64,000 bases of DNA from Flavobacteriales bacterium. Its GTDB lineage: Bacteria > Bacteroidota > Bacteroidia > Flavobacteriales_F > PHOS-HE28. Every line of letters begins with the position of its first letter. The first letter of the stretch is position 1. A model generated the notes under the pieces. The model saw only the letters and a program-made list of their open reading frames with translations. It ran no database searches and was not told the DNA's origin. Below are positions 1 to 8,654 of this stretch, piece by piece. The translations under genes and the position numbers were made by a program. Where the stretch lies: positions 1,984,001-2,048,000 of the forward strand of contig JADJXH010000004.1 of NCBI GenBank assembly GCA_016715895.1. Direction: 5' to 3'.

Positions 1-350
1 TGGCTCGGCACTACACCATGAGCATCTGGAGCGGGGAGCGCAACGGGCACGATTGCTGGGTGTTCAGTGCGGACGCGCTGGCGGACATCCCCCGGAACGC
101 GGTGGTGATCCGCACGATGGACACCTGGTTCGACAAGGGCACCGGGCAGGTGATCGCCCGCGAATACCACCTGGCGCACACGGGCTTGCTGCTGAGCTTC
201 GACATCACGATGGTGGTGGACCTTGCCGTGACCCATGGGCTGCTGGTGCCCACGCATGTGAAGTACGACGGGGACTGGGACCTGCCTCTGAAGCGGCGGG
301 AGCGGGTGCGCTTTTTTCTGCGCGCCTCGGAGTGGCGGGCGTGGTGGTAG
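1..350 (+). CDS. 3' end of an unknown gene (LolA-like fold possible)
   Basis: The reading frame is open from the window edge to a TAG at 348-350, so only the last ~115 residues are visible. An internal ATG at 18 exists, but nothing marks it as the true start. The visible part has alternating polar and hydrophobic strands (around VIRTMDTWFDKGTGQVIARE and HVKYDGDWDLPLKR), which recalls the beta-rich half of LolA/outer-membrane-lipoprotein-sorting-like proteins. That resemblance is weak and based on pattern only. It converges on trxB, whose stop lies 18 bp downstream. No function is assigned. Confidence 0.6.
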   Translation, partial: ARHYTMSIWSGERNGHDCWVFSADALADIPRNAVVIRTMDTWFDKGTGQVIAREYHLAHTGLLLSFDITMVVDLAVTHGLLVPTHVKYDGDWDLPLKRRERVRFFLRASEWRAWW

Positions 351-367
351 CCCGGGCGACCCTTGGG

Positions 368-1315
368 TCAATGACGGCCCTGTGCCGCCAGCCAGCGCTC
401 GGCGTCCAATGCAGCCATGCACCCGGTGCCCGCACTGGTGACGGCCTGGCGGTACACCTTGTCCGCCGCATCCCCGGCCACGAACACGCCCGGGACCTTG
501 GTGCTGGTGCGGTCGGGGTCGTGCTTCAGGTAGCCCGCCTCGTCCATGTCCAGCCAGCCCTTGAAGATCTCCGTGGCCGGCTTGTGGCCGATCGCCACGA
601 AGAGGCCCGTGACATCCAGCCGGCGCTCGTCGCCGGTCTTGTTGTTGACCGCCAGGATGCCATCGACGGCGTGTTCACCGAGCACGTCCTTGACCTCGGT
701 GTTGAAGAGCACCTCGATGTTGGGGGTGTTCTCCACCCGATGCACCATGGCCTTGGAGGCGCGGAACTTGTCGCTTCGCACCAGCATGTACACCTTGGGG
801 CAGAGCTTGGCGAGGTAGGTGGCCTCCTCCGCTGCGGTGTCCCCGGCACCCACCAGGGCCACGGTCTGACCACGGTAGAAGAAGCCGTCGCACACCGCGC
901 AGGCGGTGACCCCTCCACCCATGTCGCGCAGCCGAAGCTCGTTGGGCAGCCCGAGCCATTTGGCGCTTGCTCCCGTGCTGATGATCACCGTGTCGGCGTG
1001 CACCTCCTCCTTGTCATCCACCCACACCTTGTGCACCGGGCCGGAAAAGTCCACCTTGGTGACCCATCCGTTCCGGATGCGGGTGTCGAACCGGAGCGCC
1101 TGCTGTTTGAGGTCCTCCATCATATCGGGTCCGGTGCGTCCCTTGGGATAGCCCGGATAGTTGTCCACCTCGGTGGTCTGGGTGAGCTGGCCTCCGGGCA
1201 GGGGGCCTTCGATCACCAGCGGCTTGAGGTCGGCGCGGGCGGCGTAGATGGCGGCACTGTAACCGGCGGGGCCCGATCCGATGATCAGGCACTTGACGTG
1301 TTCGGGGGTGGACAT
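368..1315 (-). CDS. trxB: Thioredoxin-disulfide reductase
   Basis: This cytoplasmic flavoenzyme passes electrons from NADPH through FAD and a redox disulfide to thioredoxin. The 315-residue protein has the normal family length. Near the N-terminus is the FAD dinucleotide motif IIGSGPAGYSAAIYAAR. The redox-active CAVCDG motif lies at about residue 140, followed by the NADPH-binding GAGDTAAEEA. The C-terminus carries the second FAD signature GVFVAGDAADKVYRQAVTSAG. The start is the only ATG that gives the family N-terminus. A -7 box TAGCTTTG lies 17 bp upstream at 1332-1339, so the gene is probably transcribed alone. Nothing about it is odd. Confidence 0.97.
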   Translation of the reverse strand: MSTPEHVKCLIIGSGPAGYSAAIYAARADLKPLVIEGPLPGGQLTQTTEVDNYPGYPKGRTGPDMMEDLKQQALRFDTRIRNGWVTKVDFSGPVHKVWVDDKEEVHADTVIISTGASAKWLGLPNELRLRDMGGGVTACAVCDGFFYRGQTVALVGAGDTAAEEATYLAKLCPKVYMLVRSDKFRASKAMVHRVENTPNIEVLFNTEVKDVLGEHAVDGILAVNNKTGDERRLDVTGLFVAIGHKPATEIFKGWLDMDEAGYLKHDPDRTSTKVPGVFVAGDAADKVYRQAVTSAGTGCMAALDAERWLAAQGRH

Positions 1316-1331
1316 GGGGAGGAAAGGGGCG

Positions 1332-1339
1332 CAAAGCTA
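1332..1339 (-). promoter_or_regulatory. Promoter -7 box for trxB
   Basis: TAGCTTTG on the minus strand matches the Bacteroidota TAnnTTTG box exactly. It sits 16 nt before the trxB ATG. Confidence 0.6.
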
Positions 1340-1380
1340 TGCGCCCGGATCGGGCGGCCGGGTGATGCGCATCACGGGGC

Positions 1381-2349
1381 TCAGGGAATGCAGACCAGCG
1401 TATCGAGGTTGGCGTGCAGGCCTGCCCAGACGCCGAGACCGCCCTCGATGTTGCTGCGCACGTTGGCCGGCTGGTTGAAGAGGTCGCCCTGCGTGGCCAC
1501 ATTGCTCTCATAGCTCCGATAGAAGTCGTAGCTCGCTTGGTCCAAAGAGATGAGCTTCACGGCCACGGTGTCGCCCCGTTTGAAGGTGCTGCCACGGTCC
1601 TCGGGATCGGAGAAGCTGCTGCTGCCGCGTGAGATGATGAATTCGATGGCCTGACCGTTGAAGTACTGATCGTTGCTGGTGCTGCCCAGGGGGGCGGCGA
1701 AGGTGGCGTCCAACGCGGCTCCGTCATCGCCGGTATTGAGCCGGCGCGTCATGACCCGATAGAAGTTGTTCGGGGAAGGCGGGTCGATGCTTCGGGCCCA
1801 CAGGAAGCCGGTGCTGTCGTCGCCATCGCTGCCATCCTGGTCGACGAGGCGGAACCAGAGGGAGTCCAGCGGCACTGCGGGCACGATGGTGGTGGTGCTG
1901 GTGAGGGTCTTGCCCTCCGCCTCGACGCGGAGATCGTACACCCCGCCCTCCTCACCGTAGATGGCCGTGTTGGCGGTGGAATACAGGCAGATGTCGATGT
2001 TGGCCAGCAGTTGGGGGTCCAGGCCGGTGGCCTCGGCCGCCAGCAGGATCTGATCCTCGGTGAGGATGGACGAACAGATCATGTCGAGCGTATCCGCGAC
2101 CAGCCCGTTGCTGACGATCACCGTGGCGTTCTTCACGAAGATCGAGGCGAACGAGCTCAGGTCCGTCGGGTCGAAAAAGCTCTGGGTGCGGGTGAGGATG
2201 ATGATGGGCGGTTCGCCGGGTTCGATGGTGCCCTCCACCACCAGGCGGGGCTCCGTCTCGGGCACGTCCACGGTGATCTCCTTCTCGCAGGCGCTGAGCA
2301 GGAGCACAAGGGCTGCGGGCAGCAGGAAGGGCAGGGTGCGGTTCTTCAT
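1381..2349 (-). CDS. DUF4249 family lipoprotein
   Basis: This is a 322-residue exported lipoprotein. The first 21 residues form a lipoprotein signal ending LLLSAC, with Cys21 as the lipidation site. The start of the mature part, EKEITVDVPETEPRLVVEG, is typical of DUF4249, a beta-sandwich family that accompanies TonB-dependent receptors in Bacteroidota. The ATG lies inside the sequence TGATG, so its A is also the last base of the receptor stop codon. Translation of the two is therefore probably coupled and the proteins probably work together at the outer membrane. The substrate is unknown. Longer in-frame extensions upstream are receptor shadow and were not used. Confidence 0.9.
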   Translation of the reverse strand: MKNRTLPFLLPAALVLLLSACEKEITVDVPETEPRLVVEGTIEPGEPPIIILTRTQSFFDPTDLSSFASIFVKNATVIVSNGLVADTLDMICSSILTEDQILLAAEATGLDPQLLANIDICLYSTANTAIYGEEGGVYDLRVEAEGKTLTSTTTIVPAVPLDSLWFRLVDQDGSDGDDSTGFLWARSIDPPSPNNFYRVMTRRLNTGDDGAALDATFAAPLGSTSNDQYFNGQAIEFIISRGSSSFSDPEDRGSTFKRGDTVAVKLISLDQASYDFYRSYESNVATQGDLFNQPANVRSNIEGGLGVWAGLHANLDTLVCIP

Positions 2350-4751
2350 CAGAACTTGAAGTTCCAGGTGATGGAAGGAAGGATGCTGAACAGGCTCACC
2401 TGCTTGGCCACCACCTGCAGGCTGCCGTCCGCCACGTTGCCCTCGTTGTCGAAATAGATGAAGTAGGGATTGGCGCGGTTGTACACGTTGTACACGGCCA
2501 GGGTCCAGCTGCTGCGCCAGCGGCGTGTGCGGTAGGTGACCTCCCCGGTGGACCGGTCCTTCACCTTCCGCTGTTCCTTGTTGTTGAGGGTGATGGCCAG
2601 GTCCAGGCGGTGGTAGGGGGCCATGCGGAACCCGTTGCGCTCGGTGTATTCGCTCACCAGGTTGCCTTCCACGAAATAGCGGTTCACCGGCAGTGTGGCG
2701 GCCTGGCCGGTGGCGTACACGAAGGTGCCTGCGAAGTTCCAACGCTTGTTCAGCTCGTACACGGCCACCACGCTCAGGTCATGCCGGCGGTCCCACCGAC
2801 TGGGGAACTCGCGCCCTTCGTTGATGTCGGGGAAGATCCGCATGGTCTTGCTCCAGGTGTAGCCCACCCAGCCGTTGAGCTTTCCGGTGGACTTCTTGAC
2901 GAAGAGCTCCGCGCCATAGCTGTAGCCATCCCCGAAGACGAGCTGGGTGTAGTAGTTGGTGTTGCCGTTGGCCTGGGGTTCGGCACCTTCGGCGTACTCG
3001 ACCAGGTTGCGCATGTCCTTGTAGTACACCTCCACGCTCGTCTCGATCATGTTGTCGAGGAAGTTGCGGAAGTAGCCGGCGGCGTACTGCGTGCCGATCA
3101 GGGGCTTCACCTCCCGGCTGGCGGGGATCCACACATCGGTGGGCAGGGCGATGCTGCTGAAGCTGGCCAGGTGCACATACTGCTGGCCGCGATTGAAGCT
3201 GGCCTTCACGCTGCTGCGCTCGTTGATGCGGTAACGGGCGCTGAGCCTCGGTTCCAGGGCGAAGTAGCTGCCCACGGTCTCCCCACCGGAAAAGGAACGG
3301 GTGCCCGTGCGCTCGCCCTGCTCGTCCAGCACGAACTCATCGAAGGGGCCCACATGGGCGAAGCCCGTGAACCGCAGTCCGGCATTGATGCGGATCTCGT
3401 CCGTGAGGTCGAACTCGTCCTGCACGTAGACCGCACCCTCGTGGGCGATGAGCAGGCTGGGCGCCAGGATGTCGAAATCGGTGCTGCCGCTGCGGGCCTC
3501 CACCGTGCTGGGGGTGTAGGTGTGGTGGATGTACTGCCCGCCGTACTTGAGGGTGTGGCGCACACTGGCGTAGTGGCTCAGGTCCATCTTGAGCCCCACG
3601 TCCTTGATGCCACTGAAGAGCGAGAAGGCGAAGAACTCCTGGTCGGCCTTGAACTCGAAGCGGTAATCGCTGAAGGTGGCGGTGGTGTTCAGGAAGAGCT
3701 TCGGCCCGAAGACGTGGTTCCACCGTGCGCTCACCGTGGCGTTGCCCCAGGGGATGCGGAAGGTGGGCGCGTCCGGGTCGCTGTTGGCGAAGGTGAACAC
3801 GTCGCGGCCGAAGTAGCCGCTGAGGTACAACCGGTCCTTGTCGCTCAACCGGTAGTTCACCTTGGCGTTCACGTCATAGAAGTAGTATCCCGACCCACCG
3901 AAGGCCGAGCTGTCCGGGATGAAGGGCTTGGTGATGACGTCGATGTAGGTGCGGCGGCCGCTCAGCAGGAAGCTCGCGCGCTCCTTCACGATGGGGCCTT
4001 CCACGGTGAGGCGCGAACTGATGAGGCCGATGCCGCCCTGGGCGTGGAAGGACTTGTCGTTGCCCTCCTTCATGCTGATGTCGAGCACCGAGCTGATGCG
4101 CCCGCCGTACATGGCCGGGATGCCACCCTTGATGAGCTCGATGTTCTTCACGGCATCGGCGTTGAACACGCTGAAGAACCCGAACAGGTGACTGGCGTTG
4201 TACACCGTGGCCTCGTCCAGGAGGATCAGGTTCTGGTCCGGTCCGCCGCCGCGCACATAGAACCCCGCGTTGCCCTCGCCGTTGCTTTTCACGCCCGGCA
4301 GGTATTGCAAGGTCTTCAGCAGGTCCACCTCGCCGAGCAGCGCCGGGAGCAGTTTAACCTGCTGCACGTCCAGTTCGGCGCGGCCCATGTCGGTGCTTTC
4401 CGTGTTCTTGCGGGCATCCTTGCCGGTGATGGTCACCTCCTGGGCGATGATGGCGTCCGGCTGCAGCTCGATGTTGAGGACCTGGTCGGCCTTCAGTTCC
4501 ACCGTGATGGACCGTTCGCCGTAGCCCAGATAGCTGGTGTTCACCGTGTAGGTCCCGGGTTCCAGGGTCAGCGAATAGTACCCGTACGCGTTGGTGGCGG
4601 TCCCTTTCTTGATCGCCGGCAGGTAGACACCGGCGCCGATCAGGGCCTCACCGCTGGCCGCGTCCTTCACGTAGCCGCTCAGGGTATGCCGTTCCTGGGC
4701 GGACAGGAGACAGGTGCAGAGGAATGCCGGGAGGAGAGCGGAAAGGCGCAT
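2349..4751 (-). CDS. TonB-dependent receptor with carboxypeptidase-regulatory-like domain
   Basis: This 800-residue outer-membrane transporter probably imports an unknown ligand using TonB energy. A signal peptide (MRLSALLPAFLCTCLLSAQ) is followed by a carboxypeptidase-regulatory-like domain (about 22-110, with LSGYVKDAASGEALIGAGVY). Next come a plug domain (about 120-230, with PGVKSNGEGNAGFYVRGG) and a long beta-barrel ending in a terminal aromatic (SITWNFKF). The start at 4751 was chosen because it begins the signal peptide; the frame stays open upstream without family features. A -7 box TACTTTTG lies just upstream at 4763-4770. The gene is coupled to the DUF4249 lipoprotein through TGATG. 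I see no nearby SusD-like gene, so this is not a classic glycan locus. Confidence 0.94.
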   Translation of the reverse strand: MRLSALLPAFLCTCLLSAQERHTLSGYVKDAASGEALIGAGVYLPAIKKGTATNAYGYYSLTLEPGTYTVNTSYLGYGERSITVELKADQVLNIELQPDAIIAQEVTITGKDARKNTESTDMGRAELDVQQVKLLPALLGEVDLLKTLQYLPGVKSNGEGNAGFYVRGGGPDQNLILLDEATVYNASHLFGFFSVFNADAVKNIELIKGGIPAMYGGRISSVLDISMKEGNDKSFHAQGGIGLISSRLTVEGPIVKERASFLLSGRRTYIDVITKPFIPDSSAFGGSGYYFYDVNAKVNYRLSDKDRLYLSGYFGRDVFTFANSDPDAPTFRIPWGNATVSARWNHVFGPKLFLNTTATFSDYRFEFKADQEFFAFSLFSGIKDVGLKMDLSHYASVRHTLKYGGQYIHHTYTPSTVEARSGSTDFDILAPSLLIAHEGAVYVQDEFDLTDEIRINAGLRFTGFAHVGPFDEFVLDEQGERTGTRSFSGGETVGSYFALEPRLSARYRINERSSVKASFNRGQQYVHLASFSSIALPTDVWIPASREVKPLIGTQYAAGYFRNFLDNMIETSVEVYYKDMRNLVEYAEGAEPQANGNTNYYTQLVFGDGYSYGAELFVKKSTGKLNGWVGYTWSKTMRIFPDINEGREFPSRWDRRHDLSVVAVYELNKRWNFAGTFVYATGQAATLPVNRYFVEGNLVSEYTERNGFRMAPYHRLDLAITLNNKEQRKVKDRSTGEVTYRTRRWRSSWTLAVYNVYNRANPYFIYFDNEGNVADGSLQVVAKQVSLFSILPSITWNFKF

Positions 4752-4762
4752 GCGAAGGCCGG

Positions 4763-4770
4763 CAAAAGTA
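4763..4770 (-). promoter_or_regulatory. Promoter -7 box for the TonB receptor/DUF4249 pair
   Basis: TACTTTTG on the minus strand is an exact TAnnTTTG match, 11 nt before the receptor ATG. Confidence 0.6.
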
Positions 4771-4939
4771 GCCGTGCACGGGGAGGACAACGCTCGGGAT
4801 CCATGAATGTTTGACATGATCCATGAATGGTGGAAAGGGGAGTGTGGACAACGCTGTGCAAAACCTCACGGAAGCTTCACATCCGCGAAGCACGATCCCG
4901 CCAGGTCGATCGGACCTTTGTCCGCACATCGGAACCGCG

Positions 4940-5041
4940 ATGAACACCTTCCTCCGCAAGTACCATACGAGCCTGCTGACCTTCGGGATCTACCTGGCCT
5001 TGACGGCCTTCGCCCTGATGGTGTCGCTGGGGCTGTTGTGA
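4940..5041 (+). CDS. Possible 33-residue single-span membrane peptide
   Basis: The ATG at 4940 opens a 33-residue frame beginning MNTFLRKYHTSLLTFGIYLA. A basic N-terminus is followed by about 22 hydrophobic residues, which would make one membrane span. GACCTTTG at 4913-4920 is a near match to the -7 box, one base off. The frame stands alone between the TonB receptor and the response regulator. Composition and third-base GC look coding, but a frame this short could occur by chance. No family is recognised. Confidence 0.4.
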   Translation: MNTFLRKYHTSLLTFGIYLALTAFALMVSLGLL

Positions 5042-5112
5042 GGGGCAGCGCAAGGCCGGCCCCTGGTACAGGTATCCGGTTGCCCGGTCACCGGGTAGCT
5101 CGGCCCTAGGAT

Positions 5113-5128
5113 TACCGGTTTTCAGGTA
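5113..5128. promoter_or_regulatory. Candidate operator TACCGG-N4-CAGGTA before the response regulator
   Basis: This is an inverted repeat, TACCGG TTTT CAGGTA, with one mismatch between arms. It lies just upstream of a weak -7 box (TACTTTCC, 5130-5137) and 37 bp before the response regulator ATG. A nearly identical 20-mer recurs before the large beta-helix gene (17000-17015). A binding site for the regulator encoded next door is plausible but unproven. Confidence 0.4.
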
Positions 5129-5164
5129 TTACTTTCCCGGGCCTGTCAACGGATCTTCGCTGCC

Positions 5165-5818
5165 ATGTCCGCCGGTCGTATCCTGCTCGTGGACGACCAG
5201 TCCCTCGTTCTGGACGGTCTCGAGGCGCTCATCGGTACGCAGCGTGACCTGGTGATGGTGGGCAGGGCCCTGGACGGCAGGGAGGCGCTGACGCGTGCCG
5301 CTGAGCTGCAGCCCGATGTGGTGCTCATGGACATCAGCATGCCGCAGATGGACGGCATCGAGTCCACCCGGGCCATGCGGAAGGTGAGCCCGGGGAGCCG
5401 GGTGCTTGTGCTCAGCATGTACAACAACCGGGAATTCGTCCATGAGCTGCTGGACGCAGGAGCGGCGGGGTACCTGTTGAAGAACACGGGCAAGGAGGAG
5501 CTGCTTCACGCGCTGCGCGTGGTGGCCTCCGGTGGCGAATATCTGGGCGAGGCGGTGCGGGCGGTGATGCGGCAACCCGATCGCTTCCGACAGCGGATCG
5601 GCGACAAAGGGTACATCCCGCTGACCAAGCGCGAGAAGGAGATCGTCCAGCTCATCTGTGCCGAGCTGAGCACGACCGACATCGCCGGACGCCTGTTCAT
5701 CAGTCCGCAGACCGTGGAGACCCATCGCAAGAACATCCTGCAGAAGCTCGACCTTCACAACACCGCCGGCCTGGTCAAGTATGCCATGGAGCGGGGCTGG
5801 GTGCCGGGCATCGCCTGA
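5165..5818 (+). CDS. NarL/LuxR-type response regulator
   Basis: This is a 217-residue transcription regulator of a two-component system. An N-terminal receiver domain (1-120) has the acidic pair DD at 10-11, the phospho-acceptor Asp56 in VVLMDISMPQMDG and a conserved Lys near 107. A linker leads to a C-terminal LuxR-type helix-turn-helix (about 153-215), with LTKREKEIVQLICAE and the recognition helix around SPQTVETHRKNIL. It is first in an operon with a small protein (32 bp downstream) and a HisKA_3-type sensor kinase, the class that normally phosphorylates NarL-type regulators. The inverted repeat at 5113-5128 overlaps its promoter region and suggests autoregulation. Confidence 0.93.
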   Translation: MSAGRILLVDDQSLVLDGLEALIGTQRDLVMVGRALDGREALTRAAELQPDVVLMDISMPQMDGIESTRAMRKVSPGSRVLVLSMYNNREFVHELLDAGAAGYLLKNTGKEELLHALRVVASGGEYLGEAVRAVMRQPDRFRQRIGDKGYIPLTKREKEIVQLICAELSTTDIAGRLFISPQTVETHRKNILQKLDLHNTAGLVKYAMERGWVPGIA

Positions 5819-5850
5819 TCGATCGCTGACCGACCAACACCATCACCATC

Positions 5851-6138
5851 ATGTGGGATATCGAGATCGTCCTTCTGAAGAAGCGGGGGGCCTATGTGGC
5901 CATCTGCACGCACCCACCGGGGTATGCAAGGAATGCCGAAGTGGCGAAAGGCTCGGCCAGGGATGGCTATGTTCTCGAGTACGAACGCACGCCCGGGGCT
6001 GAGGCCGGTGAGGATGTCTGGCGGTTGCGCCTTGCCCACAGCCCTGACGAACGGCTGGACATCCAGGTGCGCGCCCTCGTGGGGGGCAAGGAAACGCACG
6101 AGGAGACCGCGACGGTGGAGGCCAGCAAGAAGGGCTGA
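5851..6138 (+). CDS. Small unknown protein between response regulator and kinase
   Basis: This 95-residue protein starts MWDIEIVLLKKRGAYVAI. It has short beta-strand-like segments, no signal peptide and no membrane span, and ends with the polar tail ETATVEASKKG. I do not recognise a family. It sits 32 bp after the response regulator and 25 bp before the sensor kinase on the same strand, so the three genes are probably one transcript. Its position suggests a role in the signalling pair, for example as a connector, but the sequence does not show this. Confidence 0.65.
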   Translation: MWDIEIVLLKKRGAYVAICTHPPGYARNAEVAKGSARDGYVLEYERTPGAEAGEDVWRLRLAHSPDERLDIQVRALVGGKETHEETATVEASKKG

Positions 6139-6163
6139 GCCCCTGGATCCGAAAGGACTGGTC

Positions 6164-8224
6164 ATGGGTGCGCGACAGGGGCGGATCCTAGCACTGGGAG
6201 CGCTGCTTATCCTGTGCATGTGCGTCAAAGCCCAAGCCCAGCACCGGGGCTCCTCCTCTCCGCTTGCGCCGTACTACCGTTCCGAACAGAAGCTGCGCGA
6301 ACGTCGTGATCTGGCGGGGGCTGCACGTCTTGCGGACAGCCTGGAGGCCTTGGGAGCTCACGCACCCCAGCTGGCCCGCTTCGGGCGCGTGGTCCGTGCC
6401 GACCTCCTGAACATGAGCGGGCATCCGGACCAGGCCATCCGGCTGCTGGAGGTCGACCTGCCTCGGATGGAGGATCCGTTCGAGCTCCGCTACCTGCACG
6501 CCAGGGAGCATGGCCGTGCGCTGGTCAACCTCCACATCGACTCGCTCGCTTCGCTGTCCCTGCGGCAAGCGCTCGCACTGGCCGGGAGCGGTTCCCATGA
6601 CCGCGAGCGCGCGGACTGTCTTCTTCTCCTGGCCGAGGTGGATCGGCAGCACGGCCGGTATGAGGAGGCCCTGGCCGGATTCATCGAGGCCGAGCGGATC
6701 GCCATGCGCGCGGGGTATTCCAGGGGGGTCTGCATGGCCCTCAATGATCAAGGGAACATCAACTATTACCAGGGGCGCTGGCCCGAGGCCTTGGACAAGT
6801 ACAGGGTCTTCCTCGGGTGCGCGCGCGCGGCCGGTGAGGCCGCACTGGTCCGCAAGGCCCTCAACAACATCGGTAGCGCGATCGCCAAGCAGGACGGCCC
6901 CCTGCAGGCGATCGCCCATTATGAAGAGGCGCTGCGGGAGAACGGCCCGCTCGGCGACACGGCCTTCGCGGCCAGGGTGGAAGCCAACATCGGCACCATG
7001 TACAAGCGGCTGAAGGACCTTGACAAGGCGGAGGCGCACCTCCGGAGGTCCCTCGCCCTGCACAGCGCGATCGGGGACACGGTGGCGCAGGCCTCCGGGC
7101 TGTTCTTTTTGAGCGCGGTGCTTTGGGAACAGGGGCGTACCGACAGTGCGCTGGCCACGGTCCGGCGCTCCATCGAAAGGGCCCGCCTGCGCCAGGATGC
7201 CGAGCGCATCGCCGAGGCGGAGGAGCGCTATGCCCGCTGGCTGCGGGAATTGGGGCGGTATGAGGAGGCCTTCAGGCACCACGACCATGCGCAGGCGTTG
7301 CGCGACTCGTTGAGCACCGTGAAGGAGAGCGAGGTCGTCCACCGGCTCGAGATCCAGCATGCCACGGAAAAGAACCGTCAACGGTTGGCGCTCACGGAGG
7401 CCGAGCTCGACCGCGCGCGCTCGGAGGCCGGACGCCGCAGGGAGCAGCGGAACCTGCTCCTGGCGCTGGCCGCGCTGTTGGTGGTCATCGCCGGATTGCT
7501 GGTGCGGTCCATCCGCCAGCAACGCCACCTGCGCCGGAACGAGCAAGCACTGCACGACCAGCAGGTGGATGAGCTGATGCGCGGGCAGGAGCTCCGTGTC
7601 CTGCAGGCCACGGTGCGCACCCAGCATGAGGAGCGGGAGCGCATCGCCAAGGACCTGCATGACCGGCTGGGCAGCCTCCTGAGCGCGGTGAAGCTTCAGT
7701 TCGGTGCCTTGGAGTCGCGCATCAGCACGGTACGGGAGGAACAAGAGGAGCAGTACGTGAAGGTGTACCGCCTGCTGGACGAGGCCGTGTCGGAGGTCCG
7801 CCGGATCTCCCACGACATGCTGCGCGGATCGCTGGCCCGGAACGGATTGGTGAACGCCTTGGAGGACCTCCGCGACAGCATCGTGCTGAAGGGCCGGTTG
7901 GAGGTCGAACTGGACGTGTTCGGGCTGGAGGATCGCCTGGACAGGTCGTTGGAGGTGACGGTATATCGGATCGTGCAGGAACTTGTGACCAACGCCTTGA
8001 AGCATGCCCGGCCTTCAGAGCTGTCCATTTCAGTGACCCGCGGACGAGGGCGCCTCAGCATCATCGTGGCGGATAGCGGATCGGGCTTCGACCCTTCGAA
8101 AGGAGCGGACGGGTTGGGGCTGGTCAACGTCCGACAACGTGCCGGCGAGCTGGGTGGCCACGTCCAGGTGGACACCACATTGGGCAAGGGCACCACCGTC
8201 AGCGTGGAGATCCCTTGTTCGTGA
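6164..8224 (+). CDS. TPR-domain sensor histidine kinase (HisKA_3 type)
   Basis: This 686-residue kinase is the likely partner of the upstream NarL-type regulator. An N-terminal signal peptide ends near CVKAQAQ. About 380 residues of tetratricopeptide repeats follow (helical pairs such as ALNDQGNINYYQGRWPEALD) and would sense in the periplasm. Then come a coiled coil, one membrane span near residues 430-450 (LLLALAALLVVIAGLLV), and the HisKA_3 dimerisation helix with the phospho-acceptor His499 in ERERIAKDLHDRLG. A C-terminal ATPase domain has the N-box VTNALKHA and G-box DSGSGFDPSKGADGLGLVN. The start at 6164 was chosen for the signal peptide; GAAAGGA at 6151-6157 could serve as a ribosome site. 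What the TPR part binds is unknown. Confidence 0.92.
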   Translation: MGARQGRILALGALLILCMCVKAQAQHRGSSSPLAPYYRSEQKLRERRDLAGAARLADSLEALGAHAPQLARFGRVVRADLLNMSGHPDQAIRLLEVDLPRMEDPFELRYLHAREHGRALVNLHIDSLASLSLRQALALAGSGSHDRERADCLLLLAEVDRQHGRYEEALAGFIEAERIAMRAGYSRGVCMALNDQGNINYYQGRWPEALDKYRVFLGCARAAGEAALVRKALNNIGSAIAKQDGPLQAIAHYEEALRENGPLGDTAFAARVEANIGTMYKRLKDLDKAEAHLRRSLALHSAIGDTVAQASGLFFLSAVLWEQGRTDSALATVRRSIERARLRQDAERIAEAEERYARWLRELGRYEEAFRHHDHAQALRDSLSTVKESEVVHRLEIQHATEKNRQRLALTEAELDRARSEAGRRREQRNLLLALAALLVVIAGLLVRSIRQQRHLRRNEQALHDQQVDELMRGQELRVLQATVRTQHEERERIAKDLHDRLGSLLSAVKLQFGALESRISTVREEQEEQYVKVYRLLDEAVSEVRRISHDMLRGSLARNGLVNALEDLRDSIVLKGRLEVELDVFGLEDRLDRSLEVTVYRIVQELVTNALKHARPSELSISVTRGRGRLSIIVADSGSGFDPSKGADGLGLVNVRQRAGELGGHVQVDTTLGKGTTVSVEIPCS

Positions 8225-8249
8225 GCGGCCGTCCGGTGGATCCCAGCGC

Positions 8250-8294
8250 CGATCGCGCCACCCGATCGGTGGTCAACGACCACTGGTGCGATCG
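8250..8294. repeat. Two-tier hairpin downstream of the kinase operon
   Basis: The outer arms are CGATCGC (8250-8256) and GCGATCG (8288-8294). The inner arms are GTGGTC (8269-8274) and GACCAC (8278-8283), around a 3-nt loop. No T-run follows, so it is not an intrinsic terminator by itself. It lies in the 348-bp gene-free stretch 8225-8572. The only other structures seen there are the likely terminator at 8375-8400 and the tRNA promoter. Confidence 0.45.
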
Positions 8295-8374
8295 CTGAGG
8301 AATCCGCCCTGATCTCCCGATCCCGGCTCTGTGTGCCCCGGTCCAGGCCATGAGCGGCCCGGGGTATGGGAGCG

Positions 8375-8400
8375 GACCGCTCGCTCGGTGGCGGTCTTTT
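8375..8400 (+). terminator. Likely intrinsic terminator after the kinase operon
   Basis: GACCGC (8375-8380) pairs with GCGGTC (8391-8396) and is followed by TTTT. The stem is short, and it lies 150 bp after the kinase stop codon. Confidence 0.45.
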
Positions 8401-8555
8401 CCACGGGCGACGGCACGCGTCGTGGACAGGAACTGAGCTTGGTCGCAGGCATCGGATCCCCGAGCAGCAAGGGTCTTCCGGGGGTGCGTGACCTGGTGAC
8501 CAGGGATGGCGATGAACACGGATCACCGCTGGGTGCTCGGAACGGAAGGAACCGC

Positions 8556-8563
8556 TATCTTCG
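8556..8563 (+). promoter_or_regulatory. Promoter -7 box for tRNA-Pro
   Basis: TATCTTCG is one base from TAnnTTTG and lies 9 nt before the mature tRNA 5' end, as expected for a tRNA promoter. Confidence 0.6.
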
Positions 8564-8572
8564 CGCCCCGTT

Positions 8573-8646
8573 CGGGGTGTAGCGCAGCCCGGTAGCGCAC
8601 TTGCATGGGGTGCAAGGGGTCGCTGGTTCGAATCCAGTCACCCCGA
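8573..8646 (+). tRNA. tRNA-Pro (anticodon GGG)
   Basis: A cloverleaf can be drawn. The acceptor arm is CGGGGTG/CACCCCG, with the C1-G72 pair typical of bacterial tRNA-Pro. The anticodon stem CTTGC/GCAAG encloses the loop ATGGGGT, giving anticodon GGG. The T-arm loop contains TTCGAAT. The discriminator base is A at 8646, and a full CCA is not encoded. A strong terminator follows. Confidence 0.95.
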
Positions 8647-8654
8647 CAGAACGG

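Noticed and set aside
2610..4814. 734-residue plus-strand frame opposite the TonB receptor
   Set aside because: It is His/Val/Glu-rich low-complexity shadow; the minus frame has the plug and barrel motifs.
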